Shown here one piece after another: positions 1-8,687 of a stretch of DNA of 64,000 nucleotides. The number at the start of each line of letters is the position of its first letter. The first letter of the stretch is position 1. The stretch covers positions 248,001 to 312,000 of the forward strand of contig NZ_JAVDXV010000004.1 in the NCBI RefSeq assembly GCF_031458115.1, read 5' to 3'. The stretch comes from Pelomonas asaccharophilus_A. GTDB taxonomy: Bacteria > Pseudomonadota > Gammaproteobacteria > Burkholderiales > Burkholderiaceae_C. Under the pieces are notes generated by a model. That model had not been told where the DNA came from and did no database searches. It was given only the letters and a program-made list of their open reading frames with translations. The translations under genes were made by a program, and so were the position numbers.

Positions 1-148
1 CCAGCACGAGGTAGAGGTTGTCGCCGACCGAGCCCTCCTCGATCAGCACCACGCCCTTGCGGTGGCTGCGTGCCATGCCGCGCGCGGCGAGCAGCCGCAG
101 CGAGGGCGGCAGGACCAGGAGTTCGTTGTCGTGCGTGTCTTCAGCCAT
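1..148 (-). CDS. Crp/Fnr-family regulator, N-terminal fragment
   Basis: The start of a minus-strand gene that runs off the left edge of the window. The visible 49 residues begin MAEDTHDNELLVLPPSLRLL and continue into VVLIEEGSVGDNLYLVL, which is the opening of a cyclic-nucleotide-binding beta-roll, where a 'G..lf.eGd.gd.lylv' pattern is diagnostic. Crp/Fnr regulators pair this sensor fold with a C-terminal helix-turn-helix, but that half lies outside the window, so a CNB-only protein is also possible. No ligand residues can be judged from this fragment. Confidence 0.7.
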   Translation of the reverse strand, partial: MAEDTHDNELLVLPPSLRLLAARGMARSHRKGVVLIEEGSVGDNLYLVL

Positions 149-202
149 CCGGACTGCCGCGTGCAATGGGCACCACGGCGCGCCGGATGTTAGTTCACGG
201 AC

Positions 203-880
203 TCAATTGACCATCTTGGCCGGCCGCAGCGACGACACCAGCGGCGGCAGCAGCGCCAGCTGCCGCATCAGTTCACCGATGCTGTCGGCGCCGCTCTTGG
301 CGCGGATGCTCTGGATCTGGCTGCGCACCGTGGAGATGGCCACGCCCTGGCGGCGCGCCACGTCGGTGGGCTTGACGCCGTTGGCCAGCGCCTTCAGCAC
401 CTCGGTCTCCGCCGGCGTCAGCTGGTAGCGCAGCGCGAACCACTGCGCTGCCAGGTCGCCGCACAGCTGGCGGCGCTCCAGGATCAGCAGCACGGCCGCC
501 TGGCTGACATCGCGGTTCAACGGCACCACCACGACGTTAGCCCGGCCGCACTCGGCGCGGTCGTCGCCCAGCCGCAGCAGGCAGCGGCGCCCGCTGGTCT
601 CGGCGCCTTCCAGCGCGTCGGCCAGCGGCACGGCATCGGTCAGCAGCCGCGCACGCAGGTGGGGGCCCACGACCTCCAGCGGGTGGTTGTCATCCAGCGC
701 CGCGCGGGCCGCGAGGTTGGTGTGCAACACCCGGCCGGCGCCGTTCAGCAGCACGATGCCGTGATCCAGCTCCTCCAGCACCAGGCCCAGCCACTGGTTG
801 GACAGCGACGCCGCCCCCCGGCGTTCACGAGGACGGGAATTGGGCGCCTGCCCCGGCAACACGAACTCGGTCATCCACAT
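203..880 (-). CDS. LuxR-type HTH transcriptional regulator with PAS-like N-terminus
   Basis: A 225-residue protein. Residues about 25-140 look like a PAS-type sensor (LDHGIVLLNGAGRVLHTN), and the last 65 residues are a LuxR/FixJ helix-turn-helix (LTPAETEVLKALANGVKPTDVARRQGVAISTVRSQIQSI). The helix keeps the expected 'T..E.evl..la.G.....iA....is..TVr.q...i' pattern. The open frame extends 13 codons further upstream, but the ATG at 880 is preceded by GAGGAG seven bases away, so I use it. It sits beside a Crp/Fnr gene on the same strand, 54 bp apart. The PAS ligand and target genes are unknown. Confidence 0.75.
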   Translation of the reverse strand: MWMTEFVLPGQAPNSRPRERRGAASLSNQWLGLVLEELDHGIVLLNGAGRVLHTNLAARAALDDNHPLEVVGPHLRARLLTDAVPLADALEGAETSGRRCLLRLGDDRAECGRANVVVVPLNRDVSQAAVLLILERRQLCGDLAAQWFALRYQLTPAETEVLKALANGVKPTDVARRQGVAISTVRSQIQSIRAKSGADSIGELMRQLALLPPLVSSLRPAKMVN

Positions 881-1169
881 GCCAGCTCTCCTCGGCTCAC
901 TCGGCGAGCCCTTCCGCAAAGGGTAGGAGGACGGGTCTGGCCGCGGGCGTAAATGTTGCAGGATGTGTGTGTGAACGAATCACGCCGTGGCGGCATTCAC
1001 AACACACGTCAAGCTAGGGATTGCCGATGCGCACGCTCCGGGACTGAGAACTAAGCCACGGTTCGCACGCAGACATCATGTGCTCATGCGACAAGTTTCC
1101 TAGGCGCGGCTGTCATCCGAGTTCAGACTGAAGGCGTTCCCTGGCAACCACCACCGCCTCGCTACGCCG

Positions 1170-1970
1170 ATGTGTGAGCTTTTCGCCCTCAACAGCCGCC
1201 TGCCCGCCGCCGCCAACTTCTCGCTGCGCGGCTTTGCCGCCCGCGGCGGCCGCACGGCGGACCATGTGGACGGCTGGGGCGTCGCCTTCCACGCCGGCGA
1301 GCAGTGCGAGGTGATCGTCGAGGACCGCCCCGCGGCGGATTCCGACCTGGCTTCGCACTACGGCCATCACCCGGTACAGGCGCGCAACATCATTGCCCAC
1401 ATCCGCAAGGCCACCCAGGGCGTGCGCGCACCGGAGAACTGCCACCCGTTCCGCCGCGAATGGGCCGGCCGCACCTGGGTGTTCGCCCACAACGGCGACC
1501 TGAAGGACTTCCACCCGGCCCTGGACGGCAGTTTCCGCCCCAGCGGCCAGACCGACAGCGAGCGCGCCTTCTGCTGGCTGATGCAGCGGCTGCAGCAGCA
1601 CTTCGGCTCGCAACTGCCCGACTGGCCCGAACTGGCCGCCACGCTGACACCGTGGATCCACGAGATCGCCGAGCACGGCCGCTTCAACCTGCTGCTGACC
1701 GACGGCCGCGCGATGCTGGCCCATGCGTCGACCCGGCTGCACTGGCTGCGCCGCCAGCCGCCGTTCGGCCATGTGCGGCTGCGCGACGGCGACCTCAGCG
1801 TAGACCTCGCCACGCTGAACGGCCCGCGCGACCGGATGACGCTGGTGGCCACCGAGCCGCTGACGCACGACGAGGCCTGGGCCGCCTTCCAGCCCGGCGA
1901 GGTGCGCGTGTTCGAGCAGGGCGACTGCATCTGGCTCAGCGAGGGCATCCCCGCACAAGCGGCCGCTTAA
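1170..1970 (+). CDS. yafJ: Class II glutamine amidotransferase, YafJ type
   Basis: A 266-residue protein of the Ntn-hydrolase glutamine amidotransferase fold. It starts Met-Cys (MCELFALNS), so Cys2 becomes the N-terminal nucleophile once Met is removed, and this fixes the start although no good ribosome site precedes it. Other family marks are DGWGVAF, the NIIAHIRKAT block and the FAHNGDL block that binds glutamine. There is no synthase domain, as in E. coli YafJ, so the acceptor of the ammonia is unknown. The cyanophycinase gene begins 9 bp after the stop, suggesting one transcript. Confidence 0.88.
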   Translation: MCELFALNSRLPAAANFSLRGFAARGGRTADHVDGWGVAFHAGEQCEVIVEDRPAADSDLASHYGHHPVQARNIIAHIRKATQGVRAPENCHPFRREWAGRTWVFAHNGDLKDFHPALDGSFRPSGQTDSERAFCWLMQRLQQHFGSQLPDWPELAATLTPWIHEIAEHGRFNLLLTDGRAMLAHASTRLHWLRRQPPFGHVRLRDGDLSVDLATLNGPRDRMTLVATEPLTHDEAWAAFQPGEVRVFEQGDCIWLSEGIPAQAAA

Positions 1971-1979
1971 GCTCGGGGC

Positions 1980-3254
1980 ATGCATGCCCTCCTGTTGCGC
2001 CTGACCGCCGCGGCGGTCTTCTTCCTCCATCTCACCGTTCAGGCGGGCACCGCCATCGTCATCGGCGGTGCGACCAAGAGCGACAACGACGCCGTCTGGC
2101 AGCGCGTGGTCGACGAGGCCGGCGGCCCCGGCGCGCGCATCGCCGTGTTCGCGACGGCCGCGGCCAACCCCGAGCGCAGCGCCGGCCTCATCGTCGCGTC
2201 GCTGAACCGCCGCGGCGCGAACGCCGAGGCCATCCCCGTCGCGCCGCGCCAGAAGGACGTGGACTGGCAGGCCAACCTGAACGACCCCGCGCTGATCGCC
2301 AAGGTCGCTGCGTCCAAGGGCGTGTTCTTCTCCGGCGGCGCGCAGGAGTACATCGTCGACACGCTGCAGCCCGGCGGCGAGCCGACCGCGATGCTCAAGG
2401 CCATACGCCAGGTGTTCGACAACGGCGGCGTCGTGGCCGGCACCAGCGCCGGCGCGGCCATCATGAGCCGCATCATGTTCCGCGACGCGCCGGACAACAT
2501 GCAGATCCTGAAGGGCCAGTGGCGCGACAAGCGCGAGTACGACCAGGGCCTGGGCTTCGTCAACTCGGGCTTGTTCGTCGACCAGCATTTCCTCAAGCGT
2601 GGCCGCATCGGCCGCATGCTGCCCGCAATGCGGGCGCTGGGCTACACGCAGGGCCTGGGCATCGAGGAGAACTCGGCGGCCGTCATCAAGGACCACGAGG
2701 TCGAGATCATCGGCGCGCGCGGCGCGCTGCTGGTGGACCTGTCGGAGGCCTCGTCCGACGCCCGGCTGCCGGCCTTCAATGTGCGCGGCGCCGTCATCAG
2801 CTACCTGGACCGCGGCGACAAGCACGACCTCAAGACCGGTGTCACCACGCCCGCCGCGCACAAGCTGCGCGACCAGAAGCTGGACCCGGCATCCGCCGAC
2901 TACCGGCCCTTCCTGCAGTTCGACCACTACTTCCTGGACATCCTGGCCGACAACACCATCGTCACCGCGATGTCGCAGTTGCTGGACGGTCGCTCGCCCG
3001 AGGTGCGCGGCCTGGCCTACCGCGTGCGGCCGCGGCCCGGCGACCTGTCACCCGAGCTGGGCTTTGAGTTCCGGCTCTACAAGGGGCTGGGCACCATGGG
3101 CTGGTTCAGCAACGCGCTGGGCAGCGACGACTACACGGTGCTCAAGGTGCGGCTGGACGTGACGCCCGTGCGCATGGCCGCGCCGCTGTTCACGCCGGTC
3201 CAGCCGGCTAGCGAGAGTGCAGCGCCAGCGGTCGCACCTGCTCGACCAGGCTGA
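1980..3254 (+). CDS. Secreted cyanophycinase (peptidase S51)
   Basis: A 424-residue protein with a hydrophobic N-terminal signal peptide (residues 1-22) followed by the S51 fold. The nucleophile motif GTSAGAA places the catalytic serine at about Ser156, and FFSGGAQE and GLGIEENSAAV are typical family blocks. Cyanophycinases cut the beta-Asp-Arg dipeptide from cyanophycin; the export signal suggests the extracellular CphE-like branch, which degrades polymer from outside. The C-terminus extends past the usual length and its last 47 bp overlap the convergent hydrolase gene. It follows the YafJ-type amidotransferase by 9 bp. No cyanophycin synthetase is in the window. Confidence 0.85.
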   Translation: MHALLLRLTAAAVFFLHLTVQAGTAIVIGGATKSDNDAVWQRVVDEAGGPGARIAVFATAAANPERSAGLIVASLNRRGANAEAIPVAPRQKDVDWQANLNDPALIAKVAASKGVFFSGGAQEYIVDTLQPGGEPTAMLKAIRQVFDNGGVVAGTSAGAAIMSRIMFRDAPDNMQILKGQWRDKREYDQGLGFVNSGLFVDQHFLKRGRIGRMLPAMRALGYTQGLGIEENSAAVIKDHEVEIIGARGALLVDLSEASSDARLPAFNVRGAVISYLDRGDKHDLKTGVTTPAAHKLRDQKLDPASADYRPFLQFDHYFLDILADNTIVTAMSQLLDGRSPEVRGLAYRVRPRPGDLSPELGFEFRLYKGLGTMGWFSNALGSDDYTVLKVRLDVTPVRMAAPLFTPVQPASESAAPAVAPARPG

Positions 3255-4299
3255 CGAGGAAGCGCCCCGGCTCCTCGTGCGGCGCCAGGTGCGCCGAGTG
3301 CTCGAACCAGACGATCTTCTTCACCGGCGCCTTCAGCTGTGCCAGCCAGGGCTCGATGACCGAGGCCGGCGTCGTCAGGTCGTGGCGGCCCAGGAACATC
3401 AGCACCGGGAAGCGCGTCGCGCGGATCTGCGTGTGGTCGGCCCGCTTCATGTCGGGCAGCAGCGCCGGCACCGACAGCTGGCCGCCCTGGTCGATGGCCA
3501 GCCGGTCTTCGAACTCGTAGTGCGGCGACAACCGCGCGGCGCGGTAGAAGAAGTTGGCGTTGTCGCGGTAGGCCGCCAAGCCGCCGTAGGCCTGCACCCA
3601 TTTGCGCGCCACATTGACCTTGGCGAACGGGATGTCGCCGTCGCCCGGGTACGGCGCAATCGCCTCCAGTTCGGCCAGCGCGGTCGCGTCCTGGCGCTTG
3701 CGGGCCTCTGCCAGCAGCATTTCGTACTGCGCGCGCTCGTTGGCCTGCAGGTTCATCAGCGGCCCCACGCCCACATAGGCGCTGACCCAATCGGGCCTGG
3801 ACATTGCCGCATCCATGCCGATGACATTGCCCCAGGAATGACCCAGCAGTACCACGCGCTGCTGGCCCAGCCGCTCGCGCACCAGCGCCATCAGCTCGAC
3901 CAGGTCCTGCGCCATGCGGGCGCGCGTCAGCTGGGCCTTGTTGGCCGCCTCGCCGCCGTGGCGCAGCGTCTTGGCGGTGCCGCGCTGGTCCCATTGCACG
4001 ACGGTGAAGAAGTCCTCCCAGCCGCGCTGGTAGGGCCAGCTGCGGCCCGACTCCGCGGCACCAGGCCCGCCGTGCACATAGATCAGCACCGGGTTGGCGC
4101 GGTCGGCGCCACGGATGGTGACCCACTGCTTCAGCCCGCCCAGCTCGACCATCTCGCCGATCTCGATGGCGTGGGGCGCGACCAGGCGCTGCTGTTCGGC
4201 AATCATGGGCCGCACGGTGGCGTAGGCCGGTTCAGCGGCGGGCGGTGTCTGCGCGATGGCGCCGGTGGCAAGGGCCAGGAGGGCAAGAAGCGGTTTCAT
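3208..4299 (-). CDS. Alpha/beta hydrolase, proline iminopeptidase-like
   Basis: A 363-residue exported hydrolase. It has a short signal peptide (MKPLLALLALATGAIAQ), an oxyanion block HGGPG, the VVQWDQRGTAKT segment typical of proline iminopeptidase relatives, and the nucleophile elbow GHSWGN with Ser155. A late His (FEHSAHLAPHEEP) completes the triad. The ATG at 4299 overlaps the stop of the upstream acyltransferase in an ATGA, so the two are translationally coupled. The 3' end overlaps the convergent cyanophycinase gene by 47 bp. The substrate cannot be inferred; S33 peptidases and esterases both fit. Confidence 0.82.
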   Translation of the reverse strand: MKPLLALLALATGAIAQTPPAAEPAYATVRPMIAEQQRLVAPHAIEIGEMVELGGLKQWVTIRGADRANPVLIYVHGGPGAAESGRSWPYQRGWEDFFTVVQWDQRGTAKTLRHGGEAANKAQLTRARMAQDLVELMALVRERLGQQRVVLLGHSWGNVIGMDAAMSRPDWVSAYVGVGPLMNLQANERAQYEMLLAEARKRQDATALAELEAIAPYPGDGDIPFAKVNVARKWVQAYGGLAAYRDNANFFYRAARLSPHYEFEDRLAIDQGGQLSVPALLPDMKRADHTQIRATRFPVLMFLGRHDLTTPASVIEPWLAQLKAPVKKIVWFEHSAHLAPHEEPGRFLVSLVEQVRPLALHSR

Positions 4300-5468
4300 G
4301 ACGCGGACGCTAGCACCCCCGTCGGTGCAGCACGCGGCCGCCGCTGTATGCCCAGCAGCAGCGCCAACCCCGGCACGCGGCGCGCGCACAGGTAGGCCAG
4401 CGCGCAGATCGCGAAGGTCAGCACGATCAGCAGCACCGCCTCCAGCCCCCAGGGCAGGGCCAGCGGCTTCAGCCATTGGCTCAGCACGACGATGACGCTC
4501 TGGTGCAGGATGTACAGGCAGAACACCGCCGCCGCGGCCGCACGCAGCGCGGGCGACTCCCGCGTGAAGGCGCGCTGCGCCCAGCCGCAGCAGGCCACGA
4601 TGGACCACCAGGTCAGCGCGCCACGCACTGCGCGGGCAGCGGCGACGACGCCCTCGAGGTGTTTCAAGTCGTCGTAGTGGCGGTTGAAGGCCACCACCAC
4701 CACCCAGCCGGCCAGCGAGACGCCCAGCGCCACCCAGCGCAGCCGCAGCGCGGCCGGCCACAGGCCCTGCGCCAGCGGCGTGCGGCTGGCCCAGCCGATG
4801 GCGAACACCAGGCCGTACTGCAGATGGTTGTAGAGGTCATGCACCAGGTCGTGCGTGCTGGGCCAGTGCGGCATGACGAACATGCGCAGCAGCGCCAGCG
4901 GCACGGCGGGCAGCAGCAGCCAGGCCCAGGCCGGCAGATCGACCTCGCGCGGCTGCAGGCGCAGCGACGCGAGTGCAGCCCCCACCACCGCGTACACCCA
5001 CAGATAGGACAGGAACCACAGGTGGTTCCAGGTCGGCACATCCAGGCAGTCGTCGCCACGGCACAGGGCGCCGCCCTGCAGATAGCGCCGCCAGAAGTCC
5101 AGATAGCCGCCATCACCCGGCAGCAGCTCGGGCGCCTGGGTCAGCACTTCGTAATAGGCCTGCGGCGTGACGATGACGGCCATGCCGAACAGCAGCGGCA
5201 GCAACAGCCGCAGCGAGCGGTCCTTCAGCGTTCCCAGGGCGCCGCGCCGCGCGAACAGCCCGTGGCAGGCCGCGCCGGCGATGAGGAACAGCAGCGAGAG
5301 CCGCCACGGCGAACTGAGCTGCATGAAGGGCTCCAGCACGCCGCTGGCAGCGGGGCTCTTCACGTGCCAGTCCCAGGTCACGTAATACATGCCGACGTGG
5401 TACGGGATCAGCAGCGCAAAGGCGGCAACGCGCAGGCCGTCGAGGAAGGGGAGGCGGTGGGTGTGCAT
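4296..5468 (-). CDS. Acyltransferase 3 family membrane protein
   Basis: A 390-residue integral membrane protein of the acyltransferase-3/OpgC type. The N-terminus reads RLPFLDGLRVAAFALLIPYHVGMYY, with the near-terminal His in the first membrane segment used by this family, and about ten hydrophobic segments follow. Such proteins move acyl or succinyl groups onto extracytoplasmic glycans, lipids or small molecules; the target here is unknown. It overlaps the downstream hydrolase by 4 bp (ATGA), so an exported acyl group might be added and removed by the pair, but that is inference. A LytR-type gene lies 60 bp upstream on the same strand. Confidence 0.82.
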   Translation of the reverse strand: MHTHRLPFLDGLRVAAFALLIPYHVGMYYVTWDWHVKSPAASGVLEPFMQLSSPWRLSLLFLIAGAACHGLFARRGALGTLKDRSLRLLLPLLFGMAVIVTPQAYYEVLTQAPELLPGDGGYLDFWRRYLQGGALCRGDDCLDVPTWNHLWFLSYLWVYAVVGAALASLRLQPREVDLPAWAWLLLPAVPLALLRMFVMPHWPSTHDLVHDLYNHLQYGLVFAIGWASRTPLAQGLWPAALRLRWVALGVSLAGWVVVVAFNRHYDDLKHLEGVVAAARAVRGALTWWSIVACCGWAQRAFTRESPALRAAAAAVFCLYILHQSVIVVLSQWLKPLALPWGLEAVLLIVLTFAICALAYLCARRVPGLALLLGIQRRPRAAPTGVLASAS

Positions 5469-5528
5469 GGCCGCCAGCTTCGCGGCGCCGCGCAGGGCGC
5501 GCGAGCGCGGCGGGGCGAGTGGCGGGCG

Positions 5529-6221
5529 CTACGGGGCGAATGCGTCCAGCACATCGCGATAGCCCCGTGAGACGCGTAACACCTCGCCGCCGCTGAGCGT
5601 CAACAGCGCCTCGCCACTGGCCAGCCGCTGCACGCGCTGCACATGGCTCATGCTGACCGCATGGCTGCGGTGCACGCGCAGGAAGCGCGCGGCCCAGCCG
5701 GGGCGGGTGAGGGCCTCGGCCAGCGTGGCGCGTTCCAGCAGGCAGCGCGGCGGCAGGTGCAGTTCGATGTAGTTGTCGGCCGCCGCGATCCACTGCACGT
5801 CGGCCAGCTTCACGCGCTCGCCGTCCACCCACCATTCGCCCACCGGCGCGGCGGGCCGCGCCAGCAGCTCGCGCACGCGCGCCAGCGCGCCAGCCAGGCG
5901 TTCGGCGGTATAGGGCTTGAGCAGGTAGTCCAGCGCGGCCAGCTCGAAGGCCTGCAGCGCATGTTCGGCATGCGCCGTCGAGAAGATGACGCAGCGAACA
6001 CCGCGCTCGCGCAGCGCGGCGGCCAGCTGCACGCCGTTGCCGCCGGGCATCTCGATGTCCAGCAGCGCGAGGTCGGGCGGCGCGGCGAGCGTCCGCACCA
6101 GCGCCAGCGCGGCCGGCGCGTCGGGCGCCTCCAGCAACTCGGCCACGTCGGCCTCGGCCGCCAGCAGCCGGCGCAGCTTGGCGCGCGCGGCGGGTTCGTC
6201 GTCGACGATCAGCACACGCAT
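5529..6221 (-). CDS. LytTR-type DNA-binding response regulator
   Basis: A 230-residue protein. The receiver domain occupies residues 1-120, with acidic pocket VDDEP and phosphoacceptor Asp55 (LALLDIEMPG) and the LLKPY lysine. The LytTR DNA-binding domain (residues 130-228) has the usual IAAADNYIELHL and FLRVHRSHAVSM blocks. The ATG at 6221 lies inside the end of the upstream kinase gene (13-bp overlap), so kinase and regulator are coupled. Targets are unknown; the acyltransferase and hydrolase immediately downstream on the same strand are the closest candidates. Confidence 0.9.
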   Translation of the reverse strand: MRVLIVDDEPAARAKLRRLLAAEADVAELLEAPDAPAALALVRTLAAPPDLALLDIEMPGGNGVQLAAALRERGVRCVIFSTAHAEHALQAFELAALDYLLKPYTAERLAGALARVRELLARPAAPVGEWWVDGERVKLADVQWIAAADNYIELHLPPRCLLERATLAEALTRPGWAARFLRVHRSHAVSMSHVQRVQRLASGEALLTLSGGEVLRVSRGYRDVLDAFAP

Positions 6222-7255
6222 GGAACGCTCACGGTCAGGCTCATGCCGTCGCCATCGGGGCCGAAGTCCACGCGCGCCGCACCGCCGTAGCGCGCCTGCA
6301 GCCGCTCGCGCAGGTTGCGCAAGCCCAGGCCGCCGTCGGGGTCGGGCTGCGGCTCGGGCACGGGCCGGTCGCCGTGGTTGGACACGCGCAGCCGCAGCCA
6401 CCCGCCCTCAACGGTCGCGGCCACCACCACGGTCACCCGCCCCAGGTGACGCGCCACGTCGTGCTTGACCGCGTTCTCCACCGGCGCCAGCAGCAGCAGC
6501 GCCGGCAGCCGGCAGTCCTGCGCGGCGTCCTCGGCGTCGATCTGCACGACCAGCCGCTGCGGCCCGAAGCGCGCCTGCATCAGCGCGAGGAAGGGCTCCA
6601 CCAGCGCCAGCTCCTCGCGCACCGTGTGCTCCACGCGCTGCTGCGCCGCCAGCGTCTGGCGCAACAGGTCGGCCAGCTGGCACAGCAGCCGGTCGGCACG
6701 CGCCACGTCCTCGTACATGACGGACGAGATCAGGTTCAGCGTGTTGAACAGGAAGTGCGGCTGCACCTGGTCGGCCAGCCGCGCGAGCCGCAATTCGGCA
6801 ACCTCCACGCGCGCCTGCGCGGCGGCCTGCGCCATCCAGACACCGCGCGAGATCAGGCAGAAGCTGATGTAGCTGACCGCGTCCTTGCCGCCCTCGAAGA
6901 CCAGCAGCGTCGGGATGCCATCGGGCCGGTAGTCCACGCCCACCAGGCCATACACCAGCAGGCGCAGCCCGAACATGCCGGCGATGTGCAGCACGCTGAA
7001 CAGCGGCAGCGCGAGCGCGTGCGTCGCCAGCTGCTGCGGCCAGGGGCGCCCCTGCAGCCAGCCGACCAGCGCATGGATACCCAGCACCAGCACGCCGATG
7101 ACGGCGATGGAGCTGAACTCCCACAGGAAGGGCTCCCACGGCCGCGTGCCGCCACCCAGGCGGTAGGCCTCCAGCGCCGACGCGCTGAGCAGCAGGGCGA
7201 CGACGGTCAGCAGCGCGACATAGGGCAGGCGCCAGCGGCGCGGGATCAGCGTCAT
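6209..7255 (-). CDS. LytS/YehU-type sensor histidine kinase
   Basis: A 348-residue kinase. Four hydrophobic segments fill residues 10-140, followed by a short coiled stretch and the His_kinase domain with the signature QVQPHFLFNTLNLISSVM, where the His is the phosphorylation site. The ATP-binding domain shows PVENAVKHD (N box) and GGLGLRNLRERL (G box). This layout is typical of kinases that partner LytTR regulators, and the regulator follows directly with a 13-bp overlap. The membrane sensor has no recognisable ligand pocket. Confidence 0.9.
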   Translation of the reverse strand: MTLIPRRWRLPYVALLTVVALLLSASALEAYRLGGGTRPWEPFLWEFSSIAVIGVLVLGIHALVGWLQGRPWPQQLATHALALPLFSVLHIAGMFGLRLLVYGLVGVDYRPDGIPTLLVFEGGKDAVSYISFCLISRGVWMAQAAAQARVEVAELRLARLADQVQPHFLFNTLNLISSVMYEDVARADRLLCQLADLLRQTLAAQQRVEHTVREELALVEPFLALMQARFGPQRLVVQIDAEDAAQDCRLPALLLLAPVENAVKHDVARHLGRVTVVVAATVEGGWLRLRVSNHGDRPVPEPQPDPDGGLGLRNLRERLQARYGGAARVDFGPDGDGMSLTVSVPCVC

Positions 7256-7371
7256 GGCCCCGCAGTGTGCCCGCGGCAGCGCGGCTCCCTGTCACCATTC
7301 ACCCCCGCCAGCCCGCCATCCGCCCCGGCCGACAAGCCTAGACTCGCAATTCCACGAGCGGAGGGCATTGC

Positions 7372-8517
7372 GTGCTCGACATGCTGGAGTTGCGCACCAT
7401 CAGCGGCGTCACGGGCGTGATGGGCTGCCTGATGGCGCTGGTGATGTTCTTCCAGCGCCGCAGTTACCCGCCGTCCATCCATGGCCTGGGCCATTGGACG
7501 GCCGCACCGCTGGTGGCCTTCGCGTCGGCGCTGCTGTTCACGCTGCGCGGCATGGTGCCGGAACTGCTGTCCCTGGGCCTGGCCAATGCACTGATGTTTG
7601 CCGGCGCGGCGCTGTTCCTGGCCGGCACCTACCGCTTCTTCGAGCAGCCGCTGTCGGCCCGCGCGCAGGCGCTGCTGTGGGGCATCGGGCTGCTCATCCT
7701 GCTGTTCATGCGCTTCTTCACCGGCCCCTACGGCTGGCGCGTGCTGTTCATGGGCCTGCTGCTGGGCGGCGTGGGCGCCTGGCACGCACGCATCATCTCC
7801 CGCCAGCCCATGCAGAGCTTCGCGACCCGCTTCACCGCCATCGTGCTGGCGCTGAGCAGCACCATCATCCTGGCCCGTGCATTCAGCGCGCCCTTCATGT
7901 CGCCGCAGGAAGGCTTGTTCACGCCATCGCCCATGCAGGTTGTCTACCTGCTGGGCCTGGCCTTCGGCACGCTGCTGACCAGCATAGGCACGGTCCTGAT
8001 GGCCTCGGAGCACCTGCGCCAGGAGCTTGAACGCCTGGTCACGCGCGACAGCCTGACCGGCGCGCTGACGCGACGTGCGCTGTTCACCACCGGCGAGGCC
8101 GAGTTGGCGCGCTCACGCCGCCAGGGCCGGCCGCTGTCGGTACTGATGCTGGACCTGGACCACTTCAAGCAGGTCAACGACCAGCACGGCCACGTGGTGG
8201 GCGACCGTGTGCTGGTGGACTTCGTCGCGCGCGCCCATGCGGTGCTGCGCCGGCCGGCCGTGCTGGGCCGCTACGGCGGCGAGGAATTCGTTGCGCTGCT
8301 GCCCGACACCGATGCGGCCCAGGCATTGGCCGTGGCAGAGCGCATCCGCGCCAGCACCTGTGCCGACCCCGAGCTGCCCTGCTGCCACGTCAGCATCGGC
8401 GTCGCGACGGCGCGATCACAGGAGTCGCTGGACGCACTGATCAACCGCGCCGACGCGGGCCTCTACCAAGCCAAGGCGCAGGGGCGCAACCAGGTCGTGC
8501 AGCAGCTGGCGACGTAG
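7372..8517 (+). CDS. Membrane diguanylate cyclase (GGDEF)
   Basis: A 381-residue protein that should make cyclic di-GMP. Residues 10-210 contain six or seven hydrophobic segments and the C-terminal GGDEF domain has an intact active site, YGGEEF at residues 301-306, with DLDHFKQVND supplying the metal-binding Asp. No RxxD inhibitory site precedes the motif, so product feedback through that site is not expected. The GTG at 7372 is chosen because GGAGGG stands about six bases before it. Its stop codon TAG is at the same time the first three bases of the palindromic repeat that follows. Confidence 0.9.
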   Translation: MLDMLELRTISGVTGVMGCLMALVMFFQRRSYPPSIHGLGHWTAAPLVAFASALLFTLRGMVPELLSLGLANALMFAGAALFLAGTYRFFEQPLSARAQALLWGIGLLILLFMRFFTGPYGWRVLFMGLLLGGVGAWHARIISRQPMQSFATRFTAIVLALSSTIILARAFSAPFMSPQEGLFTPSPMQVVYLLGLAFGTLLTSIGTVLMASEHLRQELERLVTRDSLTGALTRRALFTTGEAELARSRRQGRPLSVLMLDLDHFKQVNDQHGHVVGDRVLVDFVARAHAVLRRPAVLGRYGGEEFVALLPDTDAAQALAVAERIRASTCADPELPCCHVSIGVATARSQESLDALINRADAGLYQAKAQGRNQVVQQLAT

Positions 8518-8687
8518 GGCCTGTTAACACTTCGGCAGCGGGTCGCGTTGAGGCCAGAAAGCCCGCGAGCAAGGCGCAAAGCGGAGCCGGGTTGTACACC
8601 CGGCGAGCATTTGCAACGCCGCGCGCGGGTTTTCTGACCTCAACCCTAAGGGAAGGCGGCTCACTGCCGTAGTGTTAACAGGCCCTA
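8515..8687. repeat. Palindromic repeat element, full copy
   Basis: A 173-bp element bounded by a perfect 17-bp inverted repeat, TAGGGCCTGTTAACACT at 8515-8531 and its complement at 8671-8687. The inner parts are also complementary though imperfect (for example GAGGCCAGAAAGCCCGCG against CGCGGGTTTTCTGACCTC), so the whole can fold into a long hairpin. It encodes no protein. It lies between two convergent genes and supplies the TAG stop codon of both. Partial copies are at 34338-34382 and 52510-52522. A MITE-like or REP-like origin is possible, and it could act as a bidirectional terminator. Confidence 0.85.

Noticed and set aside
881..1169. A gene or regulatory RNA in the 289-bp gap before the YafJ gene
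   Set aside because: No open frame with a ribosome site, no strong stem-loop and no clear promoter pair could be identified.
1113..2927. A 604-residue minus-strand frame opposite the YafJ and cyanophycinase genes
   Set aside because: It spans two real genes and has the same shadow composition. No domain was recognised.
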